A DNA stretch of 41,788 nucleotides from Candidatus Pacearchaeota archaeon (GTDB lineage Archaea; Nanobdellota; Nanobdellia; Pacearchaeales; GW2011-AR1), in the NCBI GenBank assembly GCA_018303885.1, contig JAGVXG010000014.1:1-41788 (forward strand). The letters run 5' to 3'. Position numbers and translations under genes: made by a program. Position 1 is the first letter of the stretch; the number at the start of each line of letters is the position of its first letter. This document shows, one piece after another, positions 27,121 through 37,476 of this stretch. Below the pieces are notes generated by a model. That model worked only from the letters and a program-made list of their open reading frames with translations, did not search any database and had not been told where the DNA came from.

Positions 27121-27357
27121 AGTCGGCCAAAAAGTTTTTCTTATTCTTTCTCGGCTCTGCGACCTGTCAAGCACCTTAACAAATGTTTAGGGCTGCTCCG
27201 ATCAAGGCCTGACCCGTTTCGCATCTGCAAGATCGAGACAGACAAAGCTTCAACGTCCGAATAAGGACATTTTAACTAAATTGTCACGCACTTCCTTGCA
27301 GTTTGCCATAAAGCCCGTTTGCAAATGGCGGAGGGCTATCCCGCCGACCTAGTCTAC
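27099..27357 (-). ncRNA. Signal recognition particle 7S RNA
   Basis: Minus strand GGGTCAGGCCTTGATCGGAGCAGCCC (helix 8 hallmark) at about 27190-27215; 5' GTAGACT (27351-27357) pairs with 3' AGTCTAC (27099-27105), followed by a T-run; GTCGG/CCGAC also pair; TATA-like TTTATAAAT upstream of 27357. Confidence 0.85.
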
Positions 27358-27416
27358 ATTAAAACTAGGTATATGTCTATTTATAAAGCTTGCGAAGAAT
27401 TTTATTTTCTCAAGTT

Positions 27417-28673
27417 TTAATTTTTTCCTTTCCCGCTTGCAAAGAATATTATAATGAGAATAGCAATTATTGCTAAGGCAACTGATGTCAACATTTTTTT
27501 GTTTTTTTCTCCAAATCCAATCACTGCTCCTGTTATCGAAGACAAAAACCCTGGCTTTAAAGTTTCTTCCAGTGTTTCTTCATCAACATCTGCTTCTGAT
27601 GAGGTTTCATCAGATAAAGATTCTCCTCCAGCGCAACCTGATGGACTAAGGCAAGGACCTGGACCAGAATATGTTATAGTTGTTGCTCCTCCTCCACTAC
27701 TTCCTCTTCCTGAGCTTCCTCCCCCACCCCCACCACCATTGCTAGAGCCTCCCTCGCTGCCCGAACTTGAATCAGGACTTGTTGAGGAGTTGCTTTGGTT
27801 TTGATTTGTATTTGTGAATGTGCATGTAATGGTTTCTCTTGCTGAAAGATTTATCACGTCTAGATTGCTTCCATCATCGCAGCTGGCAGTTGTAGTGTAA
27901 TTTACATTTGATGTCTGCGATACGTCATATATTCCTGGCAATAGATTTTCAAAAGTTATTGTGCTTAATTTTCCGTCAGACCCGTTGCCGTTGTCTTGTA
28001 ACACGAATGAGCTATTAAGCGCGTTGCTTGTGAATGAGAATTCTGTTTCATCATCTGGTATCGTGTTTTTTATAATAATGATTTTTCCAATTTCGCTGGG
28101 ATTAGTATAATTGACAGTAATTGTAATGTAATCAACTCTTGCTAATTCTAATCCACCTGGGGTGCCGATAACAGATAAAGCAACTCCGAAACCAGCATTA
28201 TTAATATCTTCACTCGTCCAATTAATCCCCCAAAGATCTGTCGAATTACCATATGTTATTATCTCATCTGAAGGCGGCCAATTTTTGTTTGTTAAAGCTT
28301 TATTATTTCCGATAACTGTGCCATTTTTCAACAATTTTACACTATTATCCCTAATTATTCCTGCCTGTATCTGAGTTTGACTTTTTTCTATATCTACTGA
28401 AATTCCATTTATGACACTTCCGGAAGAAATATTGAAGCCAAAACCTTTTACAATAAGATAATTACTAACCTCATCCGGGTTGCTTATTTGCACTGTCGCT
28501 CTTAGGTTATCTGACATATTCGTATTATTCGCTCCAGTCCAATCAATGTCTCCTGAAGGAGCAGAAACATTTCCTAAGAAAGTCGTGCCACTATTTGGTC
28601 CAATTGAAGTAGCCATGACATTTTCAGAAACGAAAAGTAAAAGAATAAAAATCAAAATAATAGAAATTTTCAT
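27417..28673 (-). CDS. Surface protein with Gly/Ser-rich linker and C-terminal TM
   Basis: Signal peptide, SSNGGGGGGGSSGRGSSGGG linker, C-terminal SSITGAVIGFGEKNKKMLTSVALAIIAILIIIFF. Confidence 0.85.
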   Translation of the reverse strand: MKISIILIFILLLFVSENVMATSIGPNSGTTFLGNVSAPSGDIDWTGANNTNMSDNLRATVQISNPDEVSNYLIVKGFGFNISSGSVINGISVDIEKSQTQIQAGIIRDNSVKLLKNGTVIGNNKALTNKNWPPSDEIITYGNSTDLWGINWTSEDINNAGFGVALSVIGTPGGLELARVDYITITVNYTNPSEIGKIIIIKNTIPDDETEFSFTSNALNSSFVLQDNGNGSDGKLSTITFENLLPGIYDVSQTSNVNYTTTASCDDGSNLDVINLSARETITCTFTNTNQNQSNSSTSPDSSSGSEGGSSNGGGGGGGSSGRGSSGGGATTITYSGPGPCLSPSGCAGGESLSDETSSEADVDEETLEETLKPGFLSSITGAVIGFGEKNKKMLTSVALAIIAILIIIFFASGKGKN

Positions 28674-28676
28674 TTT

Positions 28677-31600
28677 TTATTTACTGACTTTTACAAACTT
28701 GACTATTGCAACAGATATCACAACTAGTATCAAAAGGAACAGGTTAAGAGCGAGGTAAATCGATGCAGGGCTTTGACTTTCTTGTTGCGATGTTTCTGTT
28801 GTTCCTTCTTTTTGATAAATAACAGCGCCGCCTTCTGTTGTCCCTTCTTGTCTGAGAACGTACACTGTCGCTGTTCTTGAGTCTTCTGTTTCATCTGCGA
28901 CAATTCTAATTTCTAAATCATAATCTCCTTCTCTTGCATTAGAAGGCACCCGAATACTCAAGATTTTGGTTTCTTCGTCGCTATCCCCGTATCTTTCTAA
29001 TTCAAACTCTTCTGATTTCTTTAGTATGCCAAGCTCGGAGTTTTTAATTTCAACATAAACATCTTCGTCTTCGCTTCCTTTATTTTGTACCTCTACTGTC
29101 AAATCAATGGCGTCTCCAGGGAAAAGCGGTTCTTGGTTCATTATTACATCTTTGATAACTATTTCATGATCTTTTCTTTTAATATCTACGTAGATAAACT
29201 GTTCATTACAAAAAACACCTTCACCATCCCCGTTTCCTTCTGCCGAAACAAAAATTGCAAAGTCACTGTTTTCAGTATCTTCTGGGATTGTTAAATCGAA
29301 ATTCACGGTTTTATCTTTTCCGCTATTAATGTTCACACTGTCTTTTTCTTTTTCTACGGCGTCTTCTTCGTCAATGTCATACAAGTAAACATTTACATCT
29401 ACATCTACATCTAAATCCTCTGTATGTTTGTTTTTAATCTCAATACTCACGCCGATTTTTTCTCCAATTTCAAATTCATCTCCATCATCGGGATCTTTTA
29501 CCGAGATTTCTAAATTAGGATTCTTAACTTCACATCTGTCTACGTCGCTGAATTCAGGAGGAATTCTTTTGTCTTTTACAGAGATTTTAACAACTTCCTG
29601 GCTTGATAAACCAGTTGAATCCCTCACAGCGAATGTAACTTCATAATCTCCTGCCTGCTCATATGTTGGCACCCATGAAAATACAGCTGCTCCACCAAGG
29701 TTGTCGACGAAACCAACGCCTTCTGGAGCGTTTTGAATGCTAAAAGTTACATTGTTTAGATCCTGGTCTGTTGCCGAAACTGTAAATTCTAAAGATTCAT
29801 TTTCATTCACGGATTTTTTCCCTATTGGCGCTAAAACAGGAGCGTCAGGGGCACTTATATTCAATGTCCTGTTGTCAGGAGCAAAGGCATAGTTTCTGCC
29901 GTCGTAACATCTTACACCCCAAGTATATTTTCCATCAGCAGTGCCATTCACTAGAATACTTTCAACAGTGTTATTCTGAATACTTTTATCTGTTGTCTTT
30001 AAGTTTCCGTTGAGATAAGCATCACATGTGAGTACGCTTGCTAAGTTATCAGTTGCAGTGAATTCAAAAGTTATGTCTCTTGTTTCTGTGAATAATGCAT
30101 TGTCTAGAGGACTTGACAGTTGAACAACAGGAGCAACCATGTCTGTGTTATTTGGCAATGCTTTTGTAGGATATTTGAATATTTTAAAGTCTGCAGCATC
30201 ATTACCTGTATCTAAACCATCAGGACTTCTGCCTGCAGATTCTCCGAGTTGTGGAGTTGCCGCATTATCAAGAAGATTTCCGTCGTCCCAAACACCATAA
30301 GCTACGCTGTCAACAATTTTGTCAGAGCAATACAGTGTTAAAATATCTGCTAAATTGTTTAGCTTGTTATTTATTTCAACAATCACAAATTCGTTTTTTC
30401 CAAGTGTCCCGTTTAATGTGAGGACATTGCCTGCTCCATCTTTTACAACGCAATTGCTGAGATTAACAACTTGATTAAAGTCATTGTAAAATTCTATCCA
30501 TTCATTTCCTGTTGTTGGATTTGGAACAAATTCATTTATGTAGAACTTTTGCAGGATTTGTATGTTAAATTCCTGTGAATCGCTTCCTCCATTTCCGTCA
30601 GAAACTGTTGCAGTTACTTTCTTAGTTCCTACATCTTGCTGGTTTGTCTGCCACTTTCCTTCATTGTCAAGAAGCAAGTTAAAAGTGAAACTTAAAGTGT
30701 CTCCGTCGGCATCTGTTGCAGTTGGATTTATGTCAACAAGCCCGCCAGCCAAAAGCAACTCATCATTAATTAGGTTGAGCACAGGAGCATCATTCACAGG
30801 AGAAACTGTCAAGTTGATTTCGTTGCTTAAAACATTAAATTCTCCGTCGCTTGCATTTATTTTTATTGTTTCTTTGCCATTCCAGTCTTTCGCAGGAATC
30901 AGCGTTGCCGTGTCGTCAGAAAAATTCACGCTAATCTGCGAGTTCCCTACAGCAGAGTAATTTAATTTGCTGTCAACATCTGTGAAATACTTGCTTAAAT
31001 TCAACACAAGAGATGTATCTTCATTCCAGATTTGATCCGGGATTGAATTCGTTAAAACAGGAGCATCATTCACAGGAGAAACTGTTAAAGTTACATTGTT
31101 TGATTCGGTTTTATCGTCGCCGTCATATGCAAAGAATATTATCCAGTCAAGGCCGCTCCAGTCGCGCTTTACTATGAAATTAACAACACCATTGAGAATT
31201 GACTCAACAGTTATATTCTGATCTGGGGAAGTCTTGGAAACCCCGAATGTTATGTTGTCTTGCGGATCTGGCTCGTAGAAGTAATCAGAAAGGTTCAATG
31301 ACAAGTTTGTGTCTTCATTCCAGGTTTGGTTTTGAATTGTTGTATTTAGTGCTGGGGGTTGATTCTTATCACTAATACTTACCTTAAAGTTTTTTGTCGC
31401 GTTAAGATTTCCGTCGCTGGCTATAGCCATGAAAGTATGATTTCCTGCATCATAGAATCCTGTCTGCCACTGGAAATTATTGCTGCTTGTATTTGATTGT
31501 ATGAATCTTGAATCATTTACATAATAAACAAGGGAATCGCCTTCAGGATCTGTTGCACTTACAGATAAAATAACAGCCTGTGATTCTCTGATGATGAAGT

Positions 31601-32594
31601 TAGGAATTGTTGAAATGATTGGAACATCGTTTACACAATTTAAAGATTGACTTGCACTTCTTGGATTTTCATTGAGGTTATTATCATTGCAGTCTGTTCC
31701 TAAAGCACTTGCTTCGCTAGGGCATTGTGCTGAGGCATTTTTTATCAGATACCCTAATTTGCAATAGCCATCGAAATCCACATCTGCTAAGTCGTAGCCA
31801 TTGCAATCTTGGTCTATTAAGTCATAAGCTATATCTTCTTTGCCAGGATTTATTCCAGCATTACTATCATCGCAGTCTTTATCAGTGTAAAATCCATCTT
31901 TATCATTGTCCTCGCCAATTAAAACCCATTTGAGAGAATTCCTGAAAAGCTGCCTTGAATCTACTGTCCAATATTTTGGCTCGACAATTCCGAAGAACAA
32001 ACTTCTTGCTTGTCCGGTTTTTCCGTTCAAATATTTTGTTCCAGGATATGCAATTGAAAGAACAGAATCAGAAGCCGCATGCCCGTCTACTTGTGTTATT
32101 AATTTAATTCCCGTTGCCTTTTTTCCAGTTAAATAATATGTATTGACCCCTGTATCTGTTACAGTGTATGCCTTGAACAATTCAGGAACGCCGTCTACTA
32201 TTGTCGTGTTAATTGTGCTTAATCTTAACTTTGTTGGGCTCGACGCAGCACCACGTCCAGCACTCCATCCCCATTGCGAATCACTAACAATGATAACGCC
32301 TTTTTGATAAAAATGATACTCGTTGATAATCAATGAACTATATTTTTCAACAGGTATATCTCTGAAGTTGTCAAAATTATCGTTTCCAATTAAAATCATT
32401 TTGTATTTTGAAAAATTCGTTGAAGTTATGTTTGAATCAAGAATAATAGTATATGTCAAGCCTGCGCTGCTCAGTTCACTCGTAAGAAATGGATCAGCCT
32501 TTGTTTTTACAACATAAGCCACGTCTGCAGCCAATACAGAACTAGCTAGAAATATCGTCAAAAAAACAGCGAATACGAGTACTATTTTCTTCAT
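28677..32594 (-). CDS. Giant surface protein: cadherin/Ig-like repeats, lamin-tail-like domain, MopE-like metal-binding segment, C-terminal TM
   Basis: Repeated PVNDAPVL...IPDQIWNEDTSLVLNLSKYF blocks; FYINEFVPNPTTGNEWIEFYNDFNQVVNLSNC; DKDGFYTDKDCDDSNAGINPGKEDIAYDLIDQDCNGYD. Confidence 0.9.
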   Translation of the reverse strand: MKKIVLVFAVFLTIFLASSVLAADVAYVVKTKADPFLTSELSSAGLTYTIILDSNITSTNFSKYKMILIGNDNFDNFRDIPVEKYSSLIINEYHFYQKGVIIVSDSQWGWSAGRGAASSPTKLRLSTINTTIVDGVPELFKAYTVTDTGVNTYYLTGKKATGIKLITQVDGHAASDSVLSIAYPGTKYLNGKTGQARSLFFGIVEPKYWTVDSRQLFRNSLKWVLIGEDNDKDGFYTDKDCDDSNAGINPGKEDIAYDLIDQDCNGYDLADVDFDGYCKLGYLIKNASAQCPSEASALGTDCNDNNLNENPRSASQSLNCVNDVPIISTIPNFIIRESQAVILSVSATDPEGDSLVYYVNDSRFIQSNTSSNNFQWQTGFYDAGNHTFMAIASDGNLNATKNFKVSISDKNQPPALNTTIQNQTWNEDTNLSLNLSDYFYEPDPQDNITFGVSKTSPDQNITVESILNGVVNFIVKRDWSGLDWIIFFAYDGDDKTESNNVTLTVSPVNDAPVLTNSIPDQIWNEDTSLVLNLSKYFTDVDSKLNYSAVGNSQISVNFSDDTATLIPAKDWNGKETIKINASDGEFNVLSNEINLTVSPVNDAPVLNLINDELLLAGGLVDINPTATDADGDTLSFTFNLLLDNEGKWQTNQQDVGTKKVTATVSDGNGGSDSQEFNIQILQKFYINEFVPNPTTGNEWIEFYNDFNQVVNLSNCVVKDGAGNVLTLNGTLGKNEFVIVEINNKLNNLADILTLYCSDKIVDSVAYGVWDDGNLLDNAATPQLGESAGRSPDGLDTGNDAADFKIFKYPTKALPNNTDMVAPVVQLSSPLDNALFTETRDITFEFTATDNLASVLTCDAYLNGNLKTTDKSIQNNTVESILVNGTADGKYTWGVRCYDGRNYAFAPDNRTLNISAPDAPVLAPIGKKSVNENESLEFTVSATDQDLNNVTFSIQNAPEGVGFVDNLGGAAVFSWVPTYEQAGDYEVTFAVRDSTGLSSQEVVKISVKDKRIPPEFSDVDRCEVKNPNLEISVKDPDDGDEFEIGEKIGVSIEIKNKHTEDLDVDVDVNVYLYDIDEEDAVEKEKDSVNINSGKDKTVNFDLTIPEDTENSDFAIFVSAEGNGDGEGVFCNEQFIYVDIKRKDHEIVIKDVIMNQEPLFPGDAIDLTVEVQNKGSEDEDVYVEIKNSELGILKKSEEFELERYGDSDEETKILSIRVPSNAREGDYDLEIRIVADETEDSRTATVYVLRQEGTTEGGAVIYQKEGTTETSQQESQSPASIYLALNLFLLILVVISVAIVKFVKVSK

Positions 32595-33244
32595 TTCTTT
32601 CTCCTTCCATTTACTTTCCTCCTTTTCACACTCTTTTTTGACAAGGCAATTATTAAAGCCACAAGAACAAGCAACAAAACAAAAACACTTCCAATCAACA
32701 ATCCAAGCGCAAGAGCAGGGCTTTTCTTTTCTGGATTTTGATCAGTAACAATATCTTCTGTAGTAGTTACTTCTGTGTTTTGGTCTTCTTCGTCCCTAAT
32801 ATTATCTTCATTTGTTCCGCTGCTCCCCTGGTCTTTTTTTGCAATTACAACGATCTCAGAAGACAACGCAACGCCCGCTTTTTTATCTCCATCAACAGGA
32901 GAGAAAAAAACAGCAATTTTACCTTTGTATGTCCCTTCGTCTTTCACCTTGACAATGAATTCTGCTTTTTTTTCTGTGTGCGGCTCCAAAATAAAAGTCT
33001 CATCAATTAGTTCTATGAATTTCGCGGTCTCATTGTCTACCTGAAGGCTGATATTTATCGGAACATCGTTAACATTTTTTGTTAAAATGCTCTTTTCAAT
33101 TTTAGTATAAGTAAAACCGTTTACTTCTGGATACAAAACCATCTTCGCGTTTCCCATTGCGCCCGTAATAGCACTCGCAAAGCTAGCAATTATCAATAAA
33201 ATAAACAAAACTGCTATTACACCAACGCTTAGCCTTTTAATCAT
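32591..33244 (-). CDS. Membrane-anchored surface protein, first gene of the surface operon
   Basis: Signal peptide; AITGAMGNAKMVLYPEV; C-terminal TM and KKSVKRRKVNGRRKK tail; 4-nt overlap with the next gene. Confidence 0.8.
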   Translation of the reverse strand: MIKRLSVGVIAVLFILLIIASFASAITGAMGNAKMVLYPEVNGFTYTKIEKSILTKNVNDVPINISLQVDNETAKFIELIDETFILEPHTEKKAEFIVKVKDEGTYKGKIAVFFSPVDGDKKAGVALSSEIVVIAKKDQGSSGTNEDNIRDEEDQNTEVTTTEDIVTDQNPEKKSPALALGLLIGSVFVLLLVLVALIIALSKKSVKRRKVNGRRKK

Positions 33245-33269
33245 ATTATTAATTTCATAGTAGTACCCT

Positions 33270-33331
33270 ATTTAAGCATTACTGTCGTCGAAAGAATAGT
33301 TTTTGTTATTACTTTTTTTTGATGAAATTAA
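33270..33331 (-). promoter_or_regulatory. Shared intergenic promoter module, copy 1
   Basis: TTTAAGCATTACTGTCGTCGAAAGAATAGTTTTTGTTATT...TTTTTTGATGAAA, near-identical to 37311-37370. Confidence 0.65.
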
Positions 33332-33366
33332 CAGAAAAAATAAGTTATCCATCATTCAAAAGATGC

Positions 33367-36300
33367 TCATCCTTCAAAATTATTGTCAATAATATCTTCA
33401 AACTCGAAATCAACATCCCCTACTCCAACCACCTTAATCTTTCCAGTAAGCAAGTAATAGGTTACATCAACATAGTCTTCTTCTATTGCTTCGGTTCCTT
33501 CCCCATAAACCCAGTAAGTTCCTCTTGCAGAATTTCTCCAGGTTACCTTTTCACAGTCTGATTCAATAATTTCTATGACTGTAAACTTAAGATTTATCTG
33601 AACCTTTGTTCCATTGCTTGATGTTCCTCTTGCATGCAAACTTCCTTCGCCATCAACTCTTCCATCTTCCTGATAAATCCATCCGTGAAAGAAATCAACA
33701 CGTTCTTCACTGAATGCAGAAAATCCGTCTAATAAAATCACATCTCCAGTATTTACTGCGCTATATTTTAACTTTTCAAATTCATTTCCGAGGCCCTCAT
33801 CAGTTAAACCATTACAGTTATTGTCTTTTCCATCACATATTTCATTTACAGGCTTGATTTCCCCGACACATGCCTTTCCCCTGTCACTTTCCCACTCACA
33901 ACTCGAGGTACATTGTACGACTATCTCTCCGGACCTGCATTCCCCAACATCTGTTCCGCATTCTATTGCCAGTTCTTCTCCAAGTTCGCATTCTGCCCCG
34001 CACATGTTTGCATTGCATGTATGCGTGAACTCATAAGTTCCTATTGTACAGGAATCTGTTCTTTCATTACAGACAGAAGTGAATCCAGGAGCAAAGTCTA
34101 ATGTTACTGGATTTGAATCAGGATTATTAGTGCACATGAGAATTTCAGGAAGATTGTTTGCAGTACAACTCACGGCAGTTCCTGGCTGACAGCCTATTAG
34201 GGGATTGCAATATTCTGTTCCATCGCAGAACAAACCATTATTGCAGAGATTATCATTAGGCTGATGCACAATCTTATTCAGGTTTTCATCACAGACATCA
34301 GTTGTGCACGCGACACTGTCATTAACAACTAAAGGATTGTGCAATACTTTATCTTGAGATTCATCACAGGAATCAGTTGTGCAGAATAAACCATCATTGA
34401 CTACAGGTGGCGTTCCAGCTACACACTCATAATTTTGGTTGCATATTTCTCCTCCATTGCAGAATAATCCATCACTGCAGTCAGAATTCTTTGTGCATTC
34501 TTTTTCTTCCTCGCAAATTGCGGAACATCCATCGCCATCAGCAGTATTTCCGTCGTCACAAACTTCGCCAGTTTGAACTATACCATCACCACAAAATTCA
34601 GTTAAACATTGATTCGTGCATCCGTCATTATTATAAGTATTTCCGTCGTCACACTGTTCTTGTCCTTGAACATACCCATCTCCGCATTGAGGCAGTTCAC
34701 ATTGATTCGTGCATCCGTCATTATTATAAGTATTTCCGTCGTCACATTGTTCTACTCCAGTTCTAACCTTCCCATCTCCACAAAATGCATTTTGACATGA
34801 ATTCGTGCAAGCATCAGTATTGTTTGTATTTCCGTCATCGCATTGTTCTCCGTTATCAAGATTTCCATCACCGCATTGAGGCTGTCTTATTGTACAATCA
34901 TTTCTGCATAAATCATTATTATTTGTATTGCCATCATCACATTGTTCTCCAGATTGAACATATCCATCCCCGCATTGAGGTAACTCACATTGATTTGTAC
35001 AAGAATCATTATTGACAGTATTACCATCGTCACATTGTTCTACTCCTACTCTAACAATTCCATCACCACACAGAGCAGTATTGCATTGATTTGTACAAGA
35101 ATCATTATTGATTGTGTTTCCGTCATCGCACTGCTCTACTCCTACTCTAACAATTCCATCACCACACAGAGCAGTATTACATTGATTTGTACAACCATCC
35201 CCATTTGCAGTGTTACCGTCATCACACTGCTCTCCGGCTTGAACATACCCGTCTCCGCATTGAGGCAGTTCACACTGATTCGTGCATCCGTCGTTATTGT
35301 AAGTATTTCCATCATCACACTGCTCTCCGGCTTGAACATATCCATCTCCGCATTGAGGCAGTTCACACTGATTCGTGCATCCGTCGTTATTGTAAGTATT
35401 TCCATCATCACACTGCTCTCCGGCATCAACATGACCATCTCCACAAACAGGAAGTTGAGGACAGCTTACAAGCATCCAATAAATGCTGTCTTCTGTGTCA
35501 ACTGAAAGCTCATAATTTCCAGATGAGCCTATTGTGTAATCTCCAACAACAACGCCTTGGACTCCAACTGGCGAAGGTTGAGTAAATGTTTGATTTTCTA
35601 TGACATTTGTATTGTTCTTAACAACAACATTCAATTTTCTTAAATCTGGGCTTACATCAGTTTTTGCATTAAATGTGTATTTATCAAAGAATACATAAGA
35701 ATAGCTATCTGGCGTCAAGAACATGTTGTTTGTTCTTTCATTATCAATAATAACCTGAAGAGAATTTATGTCATAAACCATGTTTGAAAGATTTTGTGAA
35801 AGATAACCCTGAACAGCTCTTGCATCGCCCTGTACAGGAGCAGAGCCCTCAATTGTAACAATGTCTCCTACTGATGTATTCAAAGAATAAATTCTGACTC
35901 TGAAAGGAGTTGCAACTTCTTTTGCAAGAGTTAATGCCTTTGGAACATTGTTTACCTTTGCATTTAAAGTTACGTCATCTCCTTTAGTGAAAATAAGCAA
36001 ATTATCTCCATCAACTTCAAAAGAAGTATTTATTGGCTGGAATGGATCATTGCCTTGGTAAACTAAAAGTTCTCCTTCACCCTTACATGTATTTACAGGA
36101 ATTTTTTCCAAGTTTGTCTTACATTGATTGGTGCAGCCATCATCATTGTTTGTATTGCCATCATCACATTGCTCTCCAGAATCAACATAGCCGTCACCAC
36201 AAAATGGAAGGTTAGTTAATTTGCAATCTTGAGTGCATTCTTGATTTTGTCCGACGCCGTCATTGCCATCACATTGCTCTTGCGGACTTTGTTTTACACC

Positions 36301-37248
36301 GTCTCCACAGAATGGCCCGTGTTTTGTTTTTGATTCACATGAGCTGCTGCAATATTGACAAGAGCTTTCATATGAAGGAGTACACTGATTTCCGTTGTCA
36401 TTGCCTTCGTCACATTCTTCACCATTTGATATTTGAATAATTTCATCGCCGCAGAAAACATCCACTGAGCAACTTAATACGCGGACAACGACAACTACAT
36501 CTTGATAATCCATGTCTGATTGGCTTACAAGCAGGTCTTCAAACGCAACCACATATTCATTACAAGAATCAAATACAACTACATGATCTTTTGAATCGGA
36601 ATTTAAAGAATTTTCAGTGGCAAATTTCAATGAACTGCCATCAGGAGTTTGGGAATCTATGGCAAATCCTAATTTTGAAACATCACTAATTGGAATGTCT
36701 ACTGTTATTTTATCACCTTCATTCAGCAAAGGAGCTCCGGGATAGCTAGAATGGTTTTTCGCCTTGAATAAAGCAACAAAGTTATTCAAATCAGAATCAG
36801 TATAATAACCAAATACGTTTTTGTTTTGGGCTATTCCTTTCACGAATTCTATCTCTAATGTTACCGTGTCTTTTTGATTATCAGTGAGCCAAATTTGATA
36901 TTGTTCCTGATCTTCTGTTGCATTAATACTAAATCCATTGTCATCAAGAACTTTTTGAAGAGAATTATCCTCGTCACCAAAGCTTTGATTGAATAACTCT
37001 TTTTCATTGTCTCCTAAAGAATCAGGAAAAATACATTTACCTTCGCATTGAGGCTCTTCAACCATGCATTGTGAACTGCAGCCATCGCCGCTGATTGTGT
37101 TTCCGTCGTCACACTGTTCATGATGAAGGCTTATTATACCATCGCCACAAACTGGTGGATGATAATCTCCACCGGCATTTATTAAAGAAACAAAACTAAT
37201 GCTTAAAAAAACCATAAAAAGCATCAATAAAACAATGTTTTTTGTCAT
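33367..37248 (-). CDS. Very large Cys-rich repeat surface protein with DUF4114-like domain
   Basis: Signal peptide; about a dozen CGDGxxxxGEQCDDGNTxxxDGCTNQC repeats, 11 of them consecutive; VAFEDLLVSQSDMDYQDVVVVV DUF4114-like; MopE-like EICDGKDNNCNGLTDEG. Confidence 0.92.
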   Translation of the reverse strand: MTKNIVLLMLFMVFLSISFVSLINAGGDYHPPVCGDGIISLHHEQCDDGNTISGDGCSSQCMVEEPQCEGKCIFPDSLGDNEKELFNQSFGDEDNSLQKVLDDNGFSINATEDQEQYQIWLTDNQKDTVTLEIEFVKGIAQNKNVFGYYTDSDLNNFVALFKAKNHSSYPGAPLLNEGDKITVDIPISDVSKLGFAIDSQTPDGSSLKFATENSLNSDSKDHVVVFDSCNEYVVAFEDLLVSQSDMDYQDVVVVVRVLSCSVDVFCGDEIIQISNGEECDEGNDNGNQCTPSYESSCQYCSSSCESKTKHGPFCGDGVKQSPQEQCDGNDGVGQNQECTQDCKLTNLPFCGDGYVDSGEQCDDGNTNNDDGCTNQCKTNLEKIPVNTCKGEGELLVYQGNDPFQPINTSFEVDGDNLLIFTKGDDVTLNAKVNNVPKALTLAKEVATPFRVRIYSLNTSVGDIVTIEGSAPVQGDARAVQGYLSQNLSNMVYDINSLQVIIDNERTNNMFLTPDSYSYVFFDKYTFNAKTDVSPDLRKLNVVVKNNTNVIENQTFTQPSPVGVQGVVVGDYTIGSSGNYELSVDTEDSIYWMLVSCPQLPVCGDGHVDAGEQCDDGNTYNNDGCTNQCELPQCGDGYVQAGEQCDDGNTYNNDGCTNQCELPQCGDGYVQAGEQCDDGNTANGDGCTNQCNTALCGDGIVRVGVEQCDDGNTINNDSCTNQCNTALCGDGIVRVGVEQCDDGNTVNNDSCTNQCELPQCGDGYVQSGEQCDDGNTNNNDLCRNDCTIRQPQCGDGNLDNGEQCDDGNTNNTDACTNSCQNAFCGDGKVRTGVEQCDDGNTYNNDGCTNQCELPQCGDGYVQGQEQCDDGNTYNNDGCTNQCLTEFCGDGIVQTGEVCDDGNTADGDGCSAICEEEKECTKNSDCSDGLFCNGGEICNQNYECVAGTPPVVNDGLFCTTDSCDESQDKVLHNPLVVNDSVACTTDVCDENLNKIVHQPNDNLCNNGLFCDGTEYCNPLIGCQPGTAVSCTANNLPEILMCTNNPDSNPVTLDFAPGFTSVCNERTDSCTIGTYEFTHTCNANMCGAECELGEELAIECGTDVGECRSGEIVVQCTSSCEWESDRGKACVGEIKPVNEICDGKDNNCNGLTDEGLGNEFEKLKYSAVNTGDVILLDGFSAFSEERVDFFHGWIYQEDGRVDGEGSLHARGTSSNGTKVQINLKFTVIEIIESDCEKVTWRNSARGTYWVYGEGTEAIEEDYVDVTYYLLTGKIKVVGVGDVDFEFEDIIDNNFEG
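34530..35455. repeat. Coding tandem repeat array (about 80-100 nt units) encoding Cys-rich modules
   Basis: Repeated TCATCACACTGCTCTCCGGCTTGAACATA..CC.TCTCCGCATTGAGGCAGTTCACACTGATTCGTGCATCCGTCGTTATTGTAAGTATTTCC; adjacent units near-identical in nucleotides. Confidence 0.9.
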
Positions 37249-37310
37249 TTACTTTACTCCTCACTTCCTTTAACTCTTATAAACATCATTTGTAATTTAA
37301 TGCGTTTTTC

Positions 37311-37370
37311 TTTAAAAGCATTGTTGTCGTCGAAAGAATAGTTTCTGTTATCCCTATTTTTTGGTGAACA
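37311..37370 (-). promoter_or_regulatory. Shared intergenic promoter module, copy 2
   Basis: TTTAAAAGCATTGTTGTCGTCGAAAGAATAGTTTCTGTTATCC...TTTTTTGGTGAA upstream of the 37248 start. Confidence 0.65.
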
Positions 37371-37476
37371 CTTGCCATCTTCGTCGGTAAAAACAGCCTT
37401 TCGTCATTACTTAGAATAAATGAATTTACCTAAAAATAGGCGAAATAAAACCAATTACCGTCGAGAAAAATTTAAA

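Noticed and set aside
28162-32517. Plus-strand ORFs antisense to the giant surface protein genes
   Set aside because: Composition reflects the reverse complement of coding sequence; no promoters or motifs support them.
34530-35455. CRISPR-like periodic repeats
   Set aside because: Repeat units are continuous in-frame coding modules without unique spacers, no leader and no cas genes nearby.
34407-35585. Multiple plus-strand ORFs (and a minus alternative-frame ORF at 35142-35444) over the repeat array
   Set aside because: They are antisense or off-frame shadows of the Cys-rich coding repeats; their translations are low-complexity and the minus frame of 33367-37248 carries clear conserved modules.
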